From BMS3ABIN03 sp964418885 (GTDB lineage: Bacteria > Bacteroidota > Ignavibacteria > Ignavibacteriales > Ignavibacteriaceae), in assembly GCA_964418885.1 (NCBI GenBank), contig CAYQNW010000004.1:1-64000 (forward strand): a stretch of 64,000 nucleotides of DNA. The letters run 5' to 3'. The notes under the pieces were generated by a model, which was not told where the DNA came from, ran no database searches, and worked only from the letters and a program-made list of their open reading frames with translations. Positions within the stretch are counted from its first letter, which is position 1. Each line of letters starts with the position of its first letter. A program made the translations under genes and the position numbers. This document shows positions 46,398-55,983 of this stretch, in pieces.

Positions 46398-47798
46398 ATG
46401 GGCGCTGAATTAACAGAAAAAACTTCTTTAAATGATCTTTCAATTATCTGGAAGAATTGTTTAAGTAGAATAAAAAAGAACGTTACCCAAATGACGTACA
46501 ATACATGGTTTCTACCTATAAGACCTTTACAGCTCGAAGACAATACTCTTAAGGTTGAATTGCCGAGTCAGTTTTTCTGGGAATGGATTGATGAACATTA
46601 TAATTCATTAATAAATAAGACCATTTCAGAAGTAATTGGTCCTGATGCCAGGTTATCCTATATAATAGATAGAAATTCCGATGAGGACTCCGAGCCCGCA
46701 AACAACCATAACGAAACCAACGAAGCCATAGTTAAAGAAAAACCAAAAGTTAAACACAATTTTGAATCCTACCTGAATACAAGATATACATTTCAGAATT
46801 TTATTACCGGTGAAGGCAACCAGTTAGCCAGAGCTGCTGCAGGTGCAATCAGCGATAATCCTGGCGGAACATCGTTTAACCCATTTTTTGTTTATGGTGG
46901 CGTGGGACTCGGTAAAACACATCTGATACAAGCTATCGGAAACGAGATTGTAAATAAATTCCCGGACAAAAGAGTAATCTATTTATCTACCGATATTTTC
47001 ACTGTTGAGTTTGTCGAATCGATTCAATCCAATCGTGTAAATGATTTTTCAAATTTTTATCGTGGAATGGATGTTTTAATAATTGACGACATACAGTTCC
47101 TGATCGGTAAGGAAAAAACACAGGATTTGTTCTTCCATATCTTCAATACACTACACCAATCCAGAAAGCAAATTATTCTTTCAAGTGATAAACCACCTAA
47201 AAATCTTAAAGGATTGGATGAAAGATTAATCTCTCGTTTCCAGTGGGGACTTACAGCCGACATCCAGCCGCCAGAATTAGAAACACGTATTGCAATTCTA
47301 CGTAAGAAGGCAGAAGCATATGGAATGAATGTATCCGGCGAAATACTTGAATATATAGCTTCAAACATTACTTCAAACATTCGTGAGTTAGAAGGTTGTC
47401 TTATAAAAATTCTTGCTAATGCCTCGCTGAGTTCAAAAGAAATAACATTTGAATTAGTAAAAAAAACAGTAAATGAGATCGCCACGGATCGCAAAAGAAA
47501 TAATATCAATATAGATTCAATCACAAAAGTTGTATGCGATCATTTTAACATCGCTGAGAATAAAATTCGTGATAAAACCAGGAAAAAAGAAATCGTTCAG
47601 GCAAGGCAGCTGGCAATGTATTTATCAAAAGAAATGACAAATGCCTCATTAAAAACCATCGGTTTACATTTCGGTGGAAGAGATCATTCTACTGTTATAC
47701 ATGCATGCACTTCTATTGAAAGCTTAAAAGAAAACAATAAGTCGTTGCGTGAAATGATAGAAGATTTGAAAAATCAAATTGAACTTAATACTACCTGA
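46398..47798 (+). CDS. dnaA: Chromosomal replication initiator DnaA
   Basis: DnaA binds DnaA boxes, melts the origin and loads the helicase. Domain I covers about residues 1-85 (MTYNTWFLPIRPL), followed by a linker. The AAA+ domain III has Walker A GGVGLGKTHL, Walker B IIDDIQF and sensor region DERLISRFQWGL. Domain IV has the DNA-binding signature GGRDHSTVIHA. The ATG at 46398 gives 466 residues. A GTG at 46383 in frame gives 471 and lies within a DnaA box; neither has a strong ribosome-binding site. It reads away from rpmH, as in the ancestral origin order. Confidence 0.97.
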   Translation: MGAELTEKTSLNDLSIIWKNCLSRIKKNVTQMTYNTWFLPIRPLQLEDNTLKVELPSQFFWEWIDEHYNSLINKTISEVIGPDARLSYIIDRNSDEDSEPANNHNETNEAIVKEKPKVKHNFESYLNTRYTFQNFITGEGNQLARAAAGAISDNPGGTSFNPFFVYGGVGLGKTHLIQAIGNEIVNKFPDKRVIYLSTDIFTVEFVESIQSNRVNDFSNFYRGMDVLIIDDIQFLIGKEKTQDLFFHIFNTLHQSRKQIILSSDKPPKNLKGLDERLISRFQWGLTADIQPPELETRIAILRKKAEAYGMNVSGEILEYIASNITSNIRELEGCLIKILANASLSSKEITFELVKKTVNEIATDRKRNNINIDSITKVVCDHFNIAENKIRDKTRKKEIVQARQLAMYLSKEMTNASLKTIGLHFGGRDHSTVIHACTSIESLKENNKSLREMIEDLKNQIELNTT

Positions 47799-48198
47799 AT
47801 CTACCCAAATTATTTTTTTATTATGAAGCTCCTTAATGGAGCTTTTTTATTGTTAATATGTTGTTAACAAAATCGAAACAAAATGTTATTAAGTCATAGT
47901 TATTTGATCCTATGTTAATAAAGTCTTTACCGTTTTATCTAATTAACATGTTATGAGACTTAATATTTTATTTAAGTGTTTTTATCTTAAACAGTTAAAG
48001 GTTTATCGACTTATTAACAACGTAATAATTACATTTATTAAGTAATTAATTAAAGAATTAATTATAATAATGTTGTTACTAACCTGTTTAATTATTAGTA
48101 ATTAGTAATAATTATTGTAGATGTCAGGCTGACATATTGGCATGGAATTTGTCTTTAATAACAGTTAAAAGAAGAAAAATCAAAATATTGAGGATATA
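47799..48198. other. Very AT-rich interval after dnaA
   Basis: About 400 bases carry no gene, with long runs of only A and T, repeated TTAA and TTATTAA words, and the tandem heptamer TTAGTAA at 48095-48108. It begins with the dnaA terminator at 47826-47849. Its position between dnaA and dnaN matches the second half of bipartite origins such as that of Bacillus subtilis, where unwinding occurs, but no good DnaA box was found here. An unwinding role is an inference. Confidence 0.45.
47826..47849 (+). terminator. dnaA terminator
   Basis: AAGCTCC (47826-47832), loop TTAAT and GGAGCTT (47838-47844) are followed by TTTT. It lies 28 bases past the dnaA stop codon, a clear Rho-independent terminator that separates dnaA from the downstream genes. 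Confidence 0.85.
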
Positions 48199-48606
48199 AT
48201 GAAAAATGTATTACGAATCGCCGCTATATTATTGATTCTTATGTCAATTTTGCCGGGATGTGCGTCTAATGTAAATAATAAAATTACATTTCAAAATAGT
48301 GCATCCAATAAGGTTTATATAAACTTCAGGGCTTCAGTAATAGAAGTTAACGCTGGTGCTACAACAGTCCTTACAGAACTACCTAAAGGAACTTATGCTT
48401 ATGAAACCACTTATGAGTTACCTGCCGGAGCAACAAGTTATAAAACAGAAGGTGCTGTATCGGGTGAGTTTACATTAAAGGCAGGCACAAAAATTTTGGT
48501 TATTTATTCGAGTTCGTATTCTGACGGTGTATATACTCTTGGGGCTACCGTGACAACATCTGATGATCTGTCAGATACAGGAGATTCAGACCCTCTGAAT
48601 CCTTAA
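48199..48606 (+). CDS. Lipoprotein between dnaA and dnaN
   Basis: This protein of 135 residues has a lipoprotein signal (lipobox LPGC, Cys at residue 21). The mature part is beta-rich (NKITFQNSASNKVYINFRA, TTVLTELPKGTYAYETTYEL, LKAGTKILVIYSSS) with a polar, Asp-rich tail. No family is recognised; the spacing of strands suggests a small beta-sandwich. It has its own terminator at 48640-48672 and is separated from dnaA by a terminator, so it is an independent unit set inside the usual dnaA-dnaN pair. Confidence 0.7.
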   Translation: MKNVLRIAAILLILMSILPGCASNVNNKITFQNSASNKVYINFRASVIEVNAGATTVLTELPKGTYAYETTYELPAGATSYKTEGAVSGEFTLKAGTKILVIYSSSYSDGVYTLGATVTTSDDLSDTGDSDPLNP

Positions 48607-48639
48607 AAACAACATATCATCCTAACACGTAAAAAGTTC

Positions 48640-48672
48640 GAAAATCTGGGGGATTTTCTTTCTTTTTCTATC
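48640..48672 (+). terminator. Terminator of lipoprotein gene
   Basis: GAAAATC (48640-48646), loop TGGGG and GATTTTC (48652-48658) are followed by TTTCTTTTTC. It lies 34 bases after the lipoprotein stop codon. Confidence 0.75.
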
Positions 48673-48747
48673 CTTTCTTACTGATTAACTCATTGAGATT
48701 AGACGCTCATTTTTGTATTTTACTACGTTAAAATCGGAGAAGATTAA

Positions 48748-49857
48748 ATGGAATTTAAAGTTAATAGTAAAGTACTTGAAAAGCTTCTAAGCAAGATAAT
48801 ACCTGCGGTTCCAACCCGGACACCAATGCCTATTCTTGAGAACTTTCTTTTCGAAATCAAAAACGGCTCTATGACTGTAAGTGCAACAGATTTGGAAATT
48901 GCATTAAGTTCTTCAATTAATGTTGCATCCGATGAAAACCTGAAAATGGTTATACCGGCGCGGTTGCTTTTTGATATTATTCGGTCGCTTGAGGAAACAC
49001 AGATTACTTTTACTACCGATGCCGGAGCCAAACTTAAACTATCTACTGAAAACGGAGTTTATAATATTGGCTATGCTTCACCGGAAGACTTTCCTGAAAT
49101 TCCTTCAGTCTCCCAAGAAAAAGAAATAGTAATAAACGGATTGGATTTAAAAAAAGCTATAGATCAAACATCATTTGCAATGAGCAAGGAAGATATGAGA
49201 CCCGCTATGACAGGTACATTATTCGAATTTGCATCTGATGGGTTAAGGTTTGTTACAACAGATGGACACAGGCTTGTAAAATTTGTTAATAAAAATTTGA
49301 AATCAGAAAAGGAAATACAATACATAGTTCCGGAAAGAGCGATTTCTGTTCTTTCAAAATTATTAAACGATGCTGATGTAAAAATATATTTCAGCAAATC
49401 AAACGCATCATTTCATTTAGGTGATATAGAATTTGTAACGAGAATGATAGGTGAAAAATATCCTGCCTACAGCAGTGTTATCCCTCTTGAAAATGAGAAC
49501 AAGCTTTATGTAAACAGGTCGGAACTTAATTCAACTATTAAACGAATGATGTTATTCTCTTCATCAAGTTCCAAACAGGTTAAATTATCTATAAGCAATG
49601 ATAATCTTGAGGTATCAGCAGAAGATATTGATCATGGCTCAAATGCAGTTGAGAACATAAAATGCAAGTATGATGGTGAGCAAATGGATATTGGTTTTAA
49701 TACAGCCTACGTTAACGATATTCTCAGCCACATTGATGATGAAAGCGTTGTATTCAGACTGCACTCACCTACTAAGGCTTGTATTATAATACCGGAAAGC
49801 GAAAAAGAAGACGAAGACCTAATGTTGCTCTTAATGCCTGTCCGTTTAAATAGCTGA
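48748..49857 (+). CDS. dnaN: DNA polymerase III beta subunit (sliding clamp)
   Basis: This is a ring clamp of 369 residues that holds DNA polymerase III on DNA. It has three repeated clamp domains of about 120 residues. Visible family segments are AVPTRTPMPILENFLFEIKN, VTTDGHRLVKFV near residue 170, and the C-terminal LMPVRL, which closes the protein-binding pocket. A strong promoter or ribosome-binding site (AATCGGAGAAGATTAA) precedes the ATG. The recF start follows the stop codon by one base. Confidence 0.97.
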   Translation: MEFKVNSKVLEKLLSKIIPAVPTRTPMPILENFLFEIKNGSMTVSATDLEIALSSSINVASDENLKMVIPARLLFDIIRSLEETQITFTTDAGAKLKLSTENGVYNIGYASPEDFPEIPSVSQEKEIVINGLDLKKAIDQTSFAMSKEDMRPAMTGTLFEFASDGLRFVTTDGHRLVKFVNKNLKSEKEIQYIVPERAISVLSKLLNDADVKIYFSKSNASFHLGDIEFVTRMIGEKYPAYSSVIPLENENKLYVNRSELNSTIKRMMLFSSSSSKQVKLSISNDNLEVSAEDIDHGSNAVENIKCKYDGEQMDIGFNTAYVNDILSHIDDESVVFRLHSPTKACIIIPESEKEDEDLMLLLMPVRLNS

Positions 49858-49858
49858 G

Positions 49859-50971
49859 ATGGTCCTAACCTCGATAAAGTTAAAGAATTTTAGAATACAT
49901 AGTGACATTGAACTTGAATTCTCCGGAAACTTGAATTATATCGTTGGCAATAACGGCCAGGGAAAAACCTCAGTCCTCGAATCTATTTATTATTTGTGTA
50001 CAACAAAAAGTTTTGGTGCTAAAAGCGATGGTGAAGTAGTGAAATTCGGAGATAACAATTTTGAAATAAATGGTTATTTTTCAGATTTAACCAGTGATAA
50101 AGTAAGAGTAACTTACGATATAAGTGAGTCAAGAAAGTACTATTATTTGAATGAAAAACAGGTTAACAAGTCATCAGAAATTGTTGGTAGATTTCCGGTA
50201 GTTTTACTTACGCCGGCTGATCATGCAATTACACAAGGAACACCGGGCGAAAGAAGAAAATTTGTTGATTCTGTAATTTCTCAGGGTAGTAGCACATATC
50301 TGAAAAATCTGCTTGATTATAACCGAACCTTGAAACATCGTTCATCTTTGTTAAACAAGATGAAAGAAGGTAGAAACAGCAGCATGACAGATGAGCTTGA
50401 TTCCTGGACAAACAGATTAGTAGAGTCAGGAACAGGTTTAATTGAACATCGTGTTTCATTTATAAAAAATTTTATTGGGTATATATCAGAGTCATATAAA
50501 AAAATAATGAGTGATGAAGAGAAACCTGGAATAGAATACTTTTACTTGAATGGAGCCAAACAGGAAAATATAACAAAGCAGTTTACAGAAATACTGCGGG
50601 AAAAAAGAGAAGAAGAATTAAAAAGAGCTGCAAATCTTGTTGGTCCACACAGAGATGATTTTATATTTTATATAAATGATAAAAACTTAAGGACGTTTGG
50701 CTCACAAGGACAGCATAAAACCTTTCAAACAGTTTTGAGGTTTGCAGAGTTTTTCTATCTGAAAGATATTACGGGGAAGACACCCATATTTCTCCTTGAT
50801 GATGTTTTTGGAGAACTCGATGCATCACGCGCACACAAAATCAGCGATTATTTAAAAGATGTAGGTCAAACATTTGTAACATTAACTGACTTTGGAAATT
50901 TCAAATTTCTGAAAAAAGATAACGATGACAGGCTTATAAAACTTGGTAATGGTGTTTTATCTTATGCCTGA
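49859..50971 (+). CDS. recF: DNA replication and repair protein RecF
   Basis: This is an SMC-like ATPase of 370 residues that helps load RecA at gaps during replication restart. Walker A is YIVGNNGQGKTSVLESIYYL near residue 28. The ABC signature lies in the segment LRTFGSQGQHKTFQTVLRFA, and Walker B in FLLDDVFGELDASR. The length is as usual for RecF. It begins one base after dnaN, and the following DUF721 gene overlaps its last codons. Confidence 0.96.
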   Translation: MVLTSIKLKNFRIHSDIELEFSGNLNYIVGNNGQGKTSVLESIYYLCTTKSFGAKSDGEVVKFGDNNFEINGYFSDLTSDKVRVTYDISESRKYYYLNEKQVNKSSEIVGRFPVVLLTPADHAITQGTPGERRKFVDSVISQGSSTYLKNLLDYNRTLKHRSSLLNKMKEGRNSSMTDELDSWTNRLVESGTGLIEHRVSFIKNFIGYISESYKKIMSDEEKPGIEYFYLNGAKQENITKQFTEILREKREEELKRAANLVGPHRDDFIFYINDKNLRTFGSQGQHKTFQTVLRFAEFFYLKDITGKTPIFLLDDVFGELDASRAHKISDYLKDVGQTFVTLTDFGNFKFLKKDNDDRLIKLGNGVLSYA

Positions 50972-51251
50972 AGGATTTAAAAGCCTCAAAGAGGTTTTCA
51001 GCAAAGAGCCGGGGCTATATAAAGTACGAAACGTTGTTAAATCATCTGATGTGGTAATTGATTTCCATAAAATTTTCCCCGATCTGAAAAAGGTGGCTGT
51101 CCCCCATAAGGTAGATAAAATGTTTTTGAAGTTGAAGGTAGAAAATGCTGTTTGGCGAAGCGAATTAAAATTCAAAGAACGGGAAATAGTTGAAAAGATA
51201 AATAACTTCTATAACGAAGAAAGAATTAAAGGAATAAAGTTTACTAACTGA
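50964..51251 (+). CDS. DUF721 (DciA-like) protein
   Basis: This protein of 95 residues starts at ATG 50964, overlapping the recF stop (50969-50971), which indicates coupling. An earlier in-frame start at 50943 is less likely. It has the DUF721 pattern FKSLKEVFSKEPGLYK then VENAVWRSELKFKEREIVEK. DUF721 includes DciA, the helicase operator of bacteria that lack DnaC and DnaI. The recF-DUF721-gyrB position is common among Bacteroidetes-type genomes, so a replication role is likely though unproven here. Confidence 0.8.
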   Translation: MPEGFKSLKEVFSKEPGLYKVRNVVKSSDVVIDFHKIFPDLKKVAVPHKVDKMFLKLKVENAVWRSELKFKEREIVEKINNFYNEERIKGIKFTN

Positions 51252-51280
51252 AATTGTAAGTTAAAGGTAGAGAAAAATAT

Positions 51281-53251
51281 ATGGCAAAAAAACAGTCTAA
51301 ATCTGATTACAGCGCAAGAAATATAAATGTATTAAAAGGTCTCGAAGCTGTTCGCAAAAGACCTGCAATGTATATCGGAGATGTAAGTGATAGGGGTCTT
51401 CATCATCTAGTGAACGAGGTCGTCGATAATAGTATCGACGAGGCAATGGTTGGATATTGCGATAAGATAGAAATTATTATAAACAAGGATGGATCAGTTA
51501 CAGTATCTGATAACGGAAGAGGAATTCCGATTGATATCCACCCGGTTGAAAAGAAATCTGCCCTGGAAGTAGTAATGACAGTTTTGCATGCCGGCGGTAA
51601 GTTTGATAAATCCTCATACAAAGTTTCCGGCGGATTGCATGGTGTTGGTGTTTCTGTTGTTAACGCATTATCAGAATGGTTAAAGGCAGAAGTTATGCGG
51701 GATGGAAAAGTTTATTTCCAGGAATATAAAAAAGGAATTCCTCTTAAACCGGTTAAAGAAACAAGAAAAGCAAAAAAAGGGGAAAGAGGAACAACCATTA
51801 CCTTTATGCCGGATAGTACAATCTTCAAAACAACAGAATTCAAGTTCGATACGCTTGCTGAAAGAATGCGAGAACTTGCCTACCTAAACAAAACTATAAC
51901 GATAAAAATTAAAGATTTAAGAAACGGCGGTGAGGAACAAACTTTTCATTTTAAAGGTGGATTAATAGAGTTCGTTAAATATCTCGATGCTTCGAGACAA
52001 CAACTACACAAAACAATTTATATTGAGGGAGAAAAAGATAATACTCCTGTAGAGATTGCATTCCAGTATACGGATAACTATTCCGAAAATATTTTTTCTT
52101 ATGTGAACAATATCAACACACATGAGGGCGGGACACACTTAGTTGGTTTTAAAACCGCACTTACAAGAACGCTGAATAACTATGCGTATAAAAATAACCT
52201 TATTAAAGAAGGAAAAATTTCCCTTACTGGCGATGATTTTCGTGAAGGTTTAACAGGTGTTATTTCCGTTAAAGTAGCTGAACCTCAGTTTGAGGGACAA
52301 ACAAAAACGAAGCTTGGTAATAGCGAAACAAAATCTGCAGTAGAGACACTCGTTGGTGAAAAACTTGCGGAGTTTCTTGAGGAGAATCCACCTGTAGGAA
52401 GAAAAATCATAGAGAAGTGTTTAAGAGCAGCAGAAGCAAGAGAAGCTGCACGTAAGGCGAGAGATCTTGCCAGAAGAAAAAATGCTCTCGATAATATGAA
52501 CCTTCCCGGCAAGCTTGCAGATTGTAGCATTACAGACCCGGAACATTGCGAGATATACATTGTCGAGGGTGACTCTGCCGGGGGCTCTGCAAAACAGGGC
52601 AGAGATAGAAAATTCCAGGCAATACTTCCACTAAGGGGAAAGATACTTAATGTAGAAAAAGCCAAGCTTAATAAGATACTTGAGAACAACGAGATCAAAG
52701 CAATTATTTCTGCAATTGGTGCCGGCTTAGGAGCAGAATTTAACGAAGCTAAATCCAGATACGGTAAAATAATTCTGATGACTGATGCAGATGTAGATGG
52801 AAGCCATATAAGAACCTTACTTCTTACATTTATTTATCGGCATATGAAGGAGTTAATAACCTCCGGTAAAGTTTATATTGCCCAACCGCCGCTTTATAAG
52901 ATCAAAAAAGGTAAAGAAGAATTTTATGCATACGATGATGCTGAAAGAGATAATATTCTTAAAAGATTTAAGTCGAATGGCAAAGGCGAAAAAGTAGATG
53001 TAGAAGAAGCCGTAGAAGAAGGAAAAGAAATTAAAGGAGTTCTTATTTCCCGCTATAAAGGATTGGGAGAGATGAATCCGTCACAGCTTTGGGATACAAC
53101 TATGAATCCCGAGACGAGAACAATTCTGCAAGTTACATTAGAAAGCGCAGCTGCTGCAGATAAAATTTTCGAAACCCTGATGGGTGATGATGTAGAGCCA
53201 CGGAAGGCGTTTATAGAAAAACATGCTAAGTATGCTAATCTGGATATTTAA
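51281..53251 (+). CDS. gyrB: DNA gyrase subunit B
   Basis: This is the ATPase subunit of gyrase, 656 residues, which introduces negative supercoils with GyrA. The GHKL ATPase domain has VDNSIDEAM, DNGRGIPIDIHP and GGLHGVGVSVVNAL. The transducer domain and Toprim domain follow, with EGDSAGGSAKQGRDR and MTDADVDGSHIRTLLLTF supplying the Mg-binding acidic residues. The C-terminus has ISRYKGLGEMNPSQLW. It lies 30 bases before gyrA in one operon. Confidence 0.97.
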   Translation: MAKKQSKSDYSARNINVLKGLEAVRKRPAMYIGDVSDRGLHHLVNEVVDNSIDEAMVGYCDKIEIIINKDGSVTVSDNGRGIPIDIHPVEKKSALEVVMTVLHAGGKFDKSSYKVSGGLHGVGVSVVNALSEWLKAEVMRDGKVYFQEYKKGIPLKPVKETRKAKKGERGTTITFMPDSTIFKTTEFKFDTLAERMRELAYLNKTITIKIKDLRNGGEEQTFHFKGGLIEFVKYLDASRQQLHKTIYIEGEKDNTPVEIAFQYTDNYSENIFSYVNNINTHEGGTHLVGFKTALTRTLNNYAYKNNLIKEGKISLTGDDFREGLTGVISVKVAEPQFEGQTKTKLGNSETKSAVETLVGEKLAEFLEENPPVGRKIIEKCLRAAEAREAARKARDLARRKNALDNMNLPGKLADCSITDPEHCEIYIVEGDSAGGSAKQGRDRKFQAILPLRGKILNVEKAKLNKILENNEIKAIISAIGAGLGAEFNEAKSRYGKIILMTDADVDGSHIRTLLLTFIYRHMKELITSGKVYIAQPPLYKIKKGKEEFYAYDDAERDNILKRFKSNGKGEKVDVEEAVEEGKEIKGVLISRYKGLGEMNPSQLWDTTMNPETRTILQVTLESAAAADKIFETLMGDDVEPRKAFIEKHAKYANLDI

Positions 53252-53281
53252 TAATTTAGAACTTTAAAGTGATATTACAAT

Positions 53282-55747
53282 ATGGCAACAATTTTTGAAA
53301 AAATAGTTCCAAGAACATTAGAAGAGGAGATGAGATCCTCTTACATTGATTACGCAATGTCTGTGATCGTTGCACGTGCATTACCCGATGTAAGAGACGG
53401 TTTGAAGCCAGTGCATCGCAGAGTGCTATTCGGTATGCACGAACTGGGGATGAGTCATAGTAAACCTTATAAAAAGTCTGCAAGGATAGTTGGAGAAGTT
53501 CTCGGCAAGTATCATCCGCATGGCGATACCGCCGTTTACGATTCTATGGTAAGAATGGTCCAGGATTTTTCATTGCGTTATCCGCTTGTTGATGGGCAGG
53601 GCAACTTCGGTTCGGTAGATGGCGATTCGCCCGCAGCAATGAGATACACCGAGGCAAGACTTGCCCGGATTGCAGACGAAATGCTTCGCGATCTCGATAA
53701 GAACACGGTAGATTTCATTCCAAACTTTGATGATTCGCTCCAGGAGCCGACAGTACTTCCGGCTTACCTTCCGAATTTATTAATTAATGGTGCAAGCGGT
53801 ATTGCTGTGGGTATGGCAACAAACATTCCACCGCATAATCTTGGTGAAGTGATCGATGGTTTGATTGCGCTTATTAAAGACCCAAAGATTACCATAGAAA
53901 AACTGATGAAAAAGATTATAGCACCTGACTTCCCCACAGCAGGGATAATCTATGGTTATTCGGGTGTGAAGGATGCTTACCTAAGGGGTAGAGGCAGATT
54001 AGTCCTTCGCGCAAAAGCAAATATAGAAACACTAAAAAATAATCGTGAAAACATAATTATAACCGAGCTTCCTTACCAGGTAAACAAAGCCAATCTTATT
54101 GAGAAGATAGCCGACCTTGTTCGTGCAGGAAAAATTAATGATATAAGCAATATACGTGATGAATCAGATCGTGATGGAATGCGAGTTGTGATCGAACTCA
54201 AAAAGGATGCTCAACCCGCAGTTGTGCTCAACCAGCTTTTTGTTCACACACAAATGCAAACCACGTTTGGTGTTATTATGCTTGCGCTGGTAAATGGTGT
54301 TCCAAAAGTTCTTAATCTTAAGGAAATGCTTCAGCACTTCCTCGATCACCGAATGGATGTGCTTGTAAGAAGAACAAAATTTGAACTGGATGCTGCAGAA
54401 AAACGTGCACACATACTGGAAGGATATATAATTGCTCTCGATAACATCGATGCGGTTATTCAAACAATTAAGAAATCCAAAGATGTAGAGACTGCAAAAA
54501 ACAACTTGATGAAAAAATTCAAGTTGAGCGAGATTCAGGCTAAAGCTATTCTCGATATGCGCTTGCAGCGTCTGACAGGATTGGAAAGACAAAAAATAGA
54601 AGATGAATATAAGGAAACGATTAAGCTTATTGAAAAGTTGAAAAGCTTGCTTAAGAGCGAAGCACAAAGAAAAGATGTTATCACAGGCGAGCTACAGGGA
54701 ATAAGGAAAAGATACGCGGACGAAAGACGAACAGAAATCGTTTATGATTACGAGGATTTCTCTCTTGAAGACATAATTGCGGAAGAAGATGTTGTTGTAA
54801 CGATTTCCCACAACGGGTTCATAAAAAGATTTCCGGTAAGTGGTTACAGAAGACAGGGAAGAGGCGGAAGAGGTGTAACCGGTGCCGGGACAAAAGACGA
54901 TGATTTCATTGAGCATATGTTTATCGCGTCAACCCATCAATACATTCTTTTCTTTACTGATAAAGGAAAAGTTTATTGGTTGAAGGTACATGAAATTCCG
55001 GAAGGCGGAAGAGCTGCAAGAGGAAGATCGATTCTTAATCTTCTGCAGAAAGACAAGGAAGAATCCATAACGGCTTTTGTTGCGGTCAAGGAATTTTCCG
55101 AAGACAAATATCTTATTATGGCAACAGAGCATGGCACAGTAAAGAAAACAGTTCTCTCTGCTTACGGTAATGTTAGGAAGGGTGGAATATATGCTATTAA
55201 TCTGGTAAAAGGAGATCGTCTGATAGAAGTAAAGATGACAGAAGGTAATAACGATATTGTTATCGGAACACGTAACGGTTTTGCAATTCGTTTTAATGAA
55301 AAAGATGTGCGGAATATGGGAAGAACAGCAACCGGCGTGAGAGGAGTAAGAATTGGTAAGGGGGATAAAGTTGTAAGCCTTCTTGTAATTAAACGTCAGT
55401 GCACATTGCTTGTGGTTACGAACAAGGGTTACGGTAAACGCTCGGATATCCAGGATTACAGGACAGCTCATCGTGGCGGTAAGGGTGTTATAACAGTAAA
55501 GACAAGTGATAAAAACGGGAAGATGATCGCGATGATGGAAGTAGTTGACACGGATGAGCTTGTTATTATTACGACAAAAGGAATGGTTATAAGACAGGCA
55601 GTTAAGAATCTACGTGTCATGGGAAGAAACACACAGGGCGTCAGAGTTATAAAATTGAAGGTTAGTGATACGATTGCAGATATCGCAAAAGTTATCTCCG
55701 AAGATGAAGAGGTCGGAAGTAAAGACGATAAATTAATAAAAGATTAA
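53282..55747 (+). CDS. gyrA: DNA gyrase subunit A
   Basis: This is the DNA-cutting subunit of gyrase, 821 residues. The winged-helix part has DYAMSVIVARALPDVRDGLK and GKYHPHGDTAVYDSMVRM. The active Tyr lies in AAMRYTEARLARI. A coiled-coil gate (about 370-480) is followed by a six-bladed C-terminal domain with the GyrA box QGRGGRG near residue 525, which marks it as gyrase rather than topoisomerase IV. A Glu/Lys-rich tail ends the protein. A terminator follows at 55786. Confidence 0.97.
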   Translation: MATIFEKIVPRTLEEEMRSSYIDYAMSVIVARALPDVRDGLKPVHRRVLFGMHELGMSHSKPYKKSARIVGEVLGKYHPHGDTAVYDSMVRMVQDFSLRYPLVDGQGNFGSVDGDSPAAMRYTEARLARIADEMLRDLDKNTVDFIPNFDDSLQEPTVLPAYLPNLLINGASGIAVGMATNIPPHNLGEVIDGLIALIKDPKITIEKLMKKIIAPDFPTAGIIYGYSGVKDAYLRGRGRLVLRAKANIETLKNNRENIIITELPYQVNKANLIEKIADLVRAGKINDISNIRDESDRDGMRVVIELKKDAQPAVVLNQLFVHTQMQTTFGVIMLALVNGVPKVLNLKEMLQHFLDHRMDVLVRRTKFELDAAEKRAHILEGYIIALDNIDAVIQTIKKSKDVETAKNNLMKKFKLSEIQAKAILDMRLQRLTGLERQKIEDEYKETIKLIEKLKSLLKSEAQRKDVITGELQGIRKRYADERRTEIVYDYEDFSLEDIIAEEDVVVTISHNGFIKRFPVSGYRRQGRGGRGVTGAGTKDDDFIEHMFIASTHQYILFFTDKGKVYWLKVHEIPEGGRAARGRSILNLLQKDKEESITAFVAVKEFSEDKYLIMATEHGTVKKTVLSAYGNVRKGGIYAINLVKGDRLIEVKMTEGNNDIVIGTRNGFAIRFNEKDVRNMGRTATGVRGVRIGKGDKVVSLLVIKRQCTLLVVTNKGYGKRSDIQDYRTAHRGGKGVITVKTSDKNGKMIAMMEVVDTDELVIITTKGMVIRQAVKNLRVMGRNTQGVRVIKLKVSDTIADIAKVISEDEEVGSKDDKLIKD

Positions 55748-55785
55748 AATCCGGCATTTAAGCAGGCAGTTCCATTTAAAACAAG

Positions 55786-55811
55786 AGGCGATCAGAAACG
55801 GTCGCCTTTTT
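55786..55811 (+). terminator. gyrA terminator
   Basis: AGGCGA (55786-55791), a ten-base loop and TCGCCT (55802-55807) are followed by TTTT. It lies 39 bases past the gyrA stop and ends the gyrBA operon. Confidence 0.8.
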
Positions 55812-55983
55812 GTTTAGTAGTATATATCCTGATGTTTGCTGCACAACTTTAATTATAATTTGCTATAATTAAAGGAAACCTTATGCGAGCCAATAGGATC
55901 AACCGGATATAATGGTCATTCATCTTGTAATTGTTCATTAAGAAATTATTACATAGCTTCAACACTCAATTTTCAGGAAACCA

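Noticed and set aside
54164..54667. Long minus-strand frame inside gyrA
   Set aside because: Lies antisense within a fully conserved gyrA; a shadow of its codon pattern. The same applies to 54929-55471 and 47057-47524.
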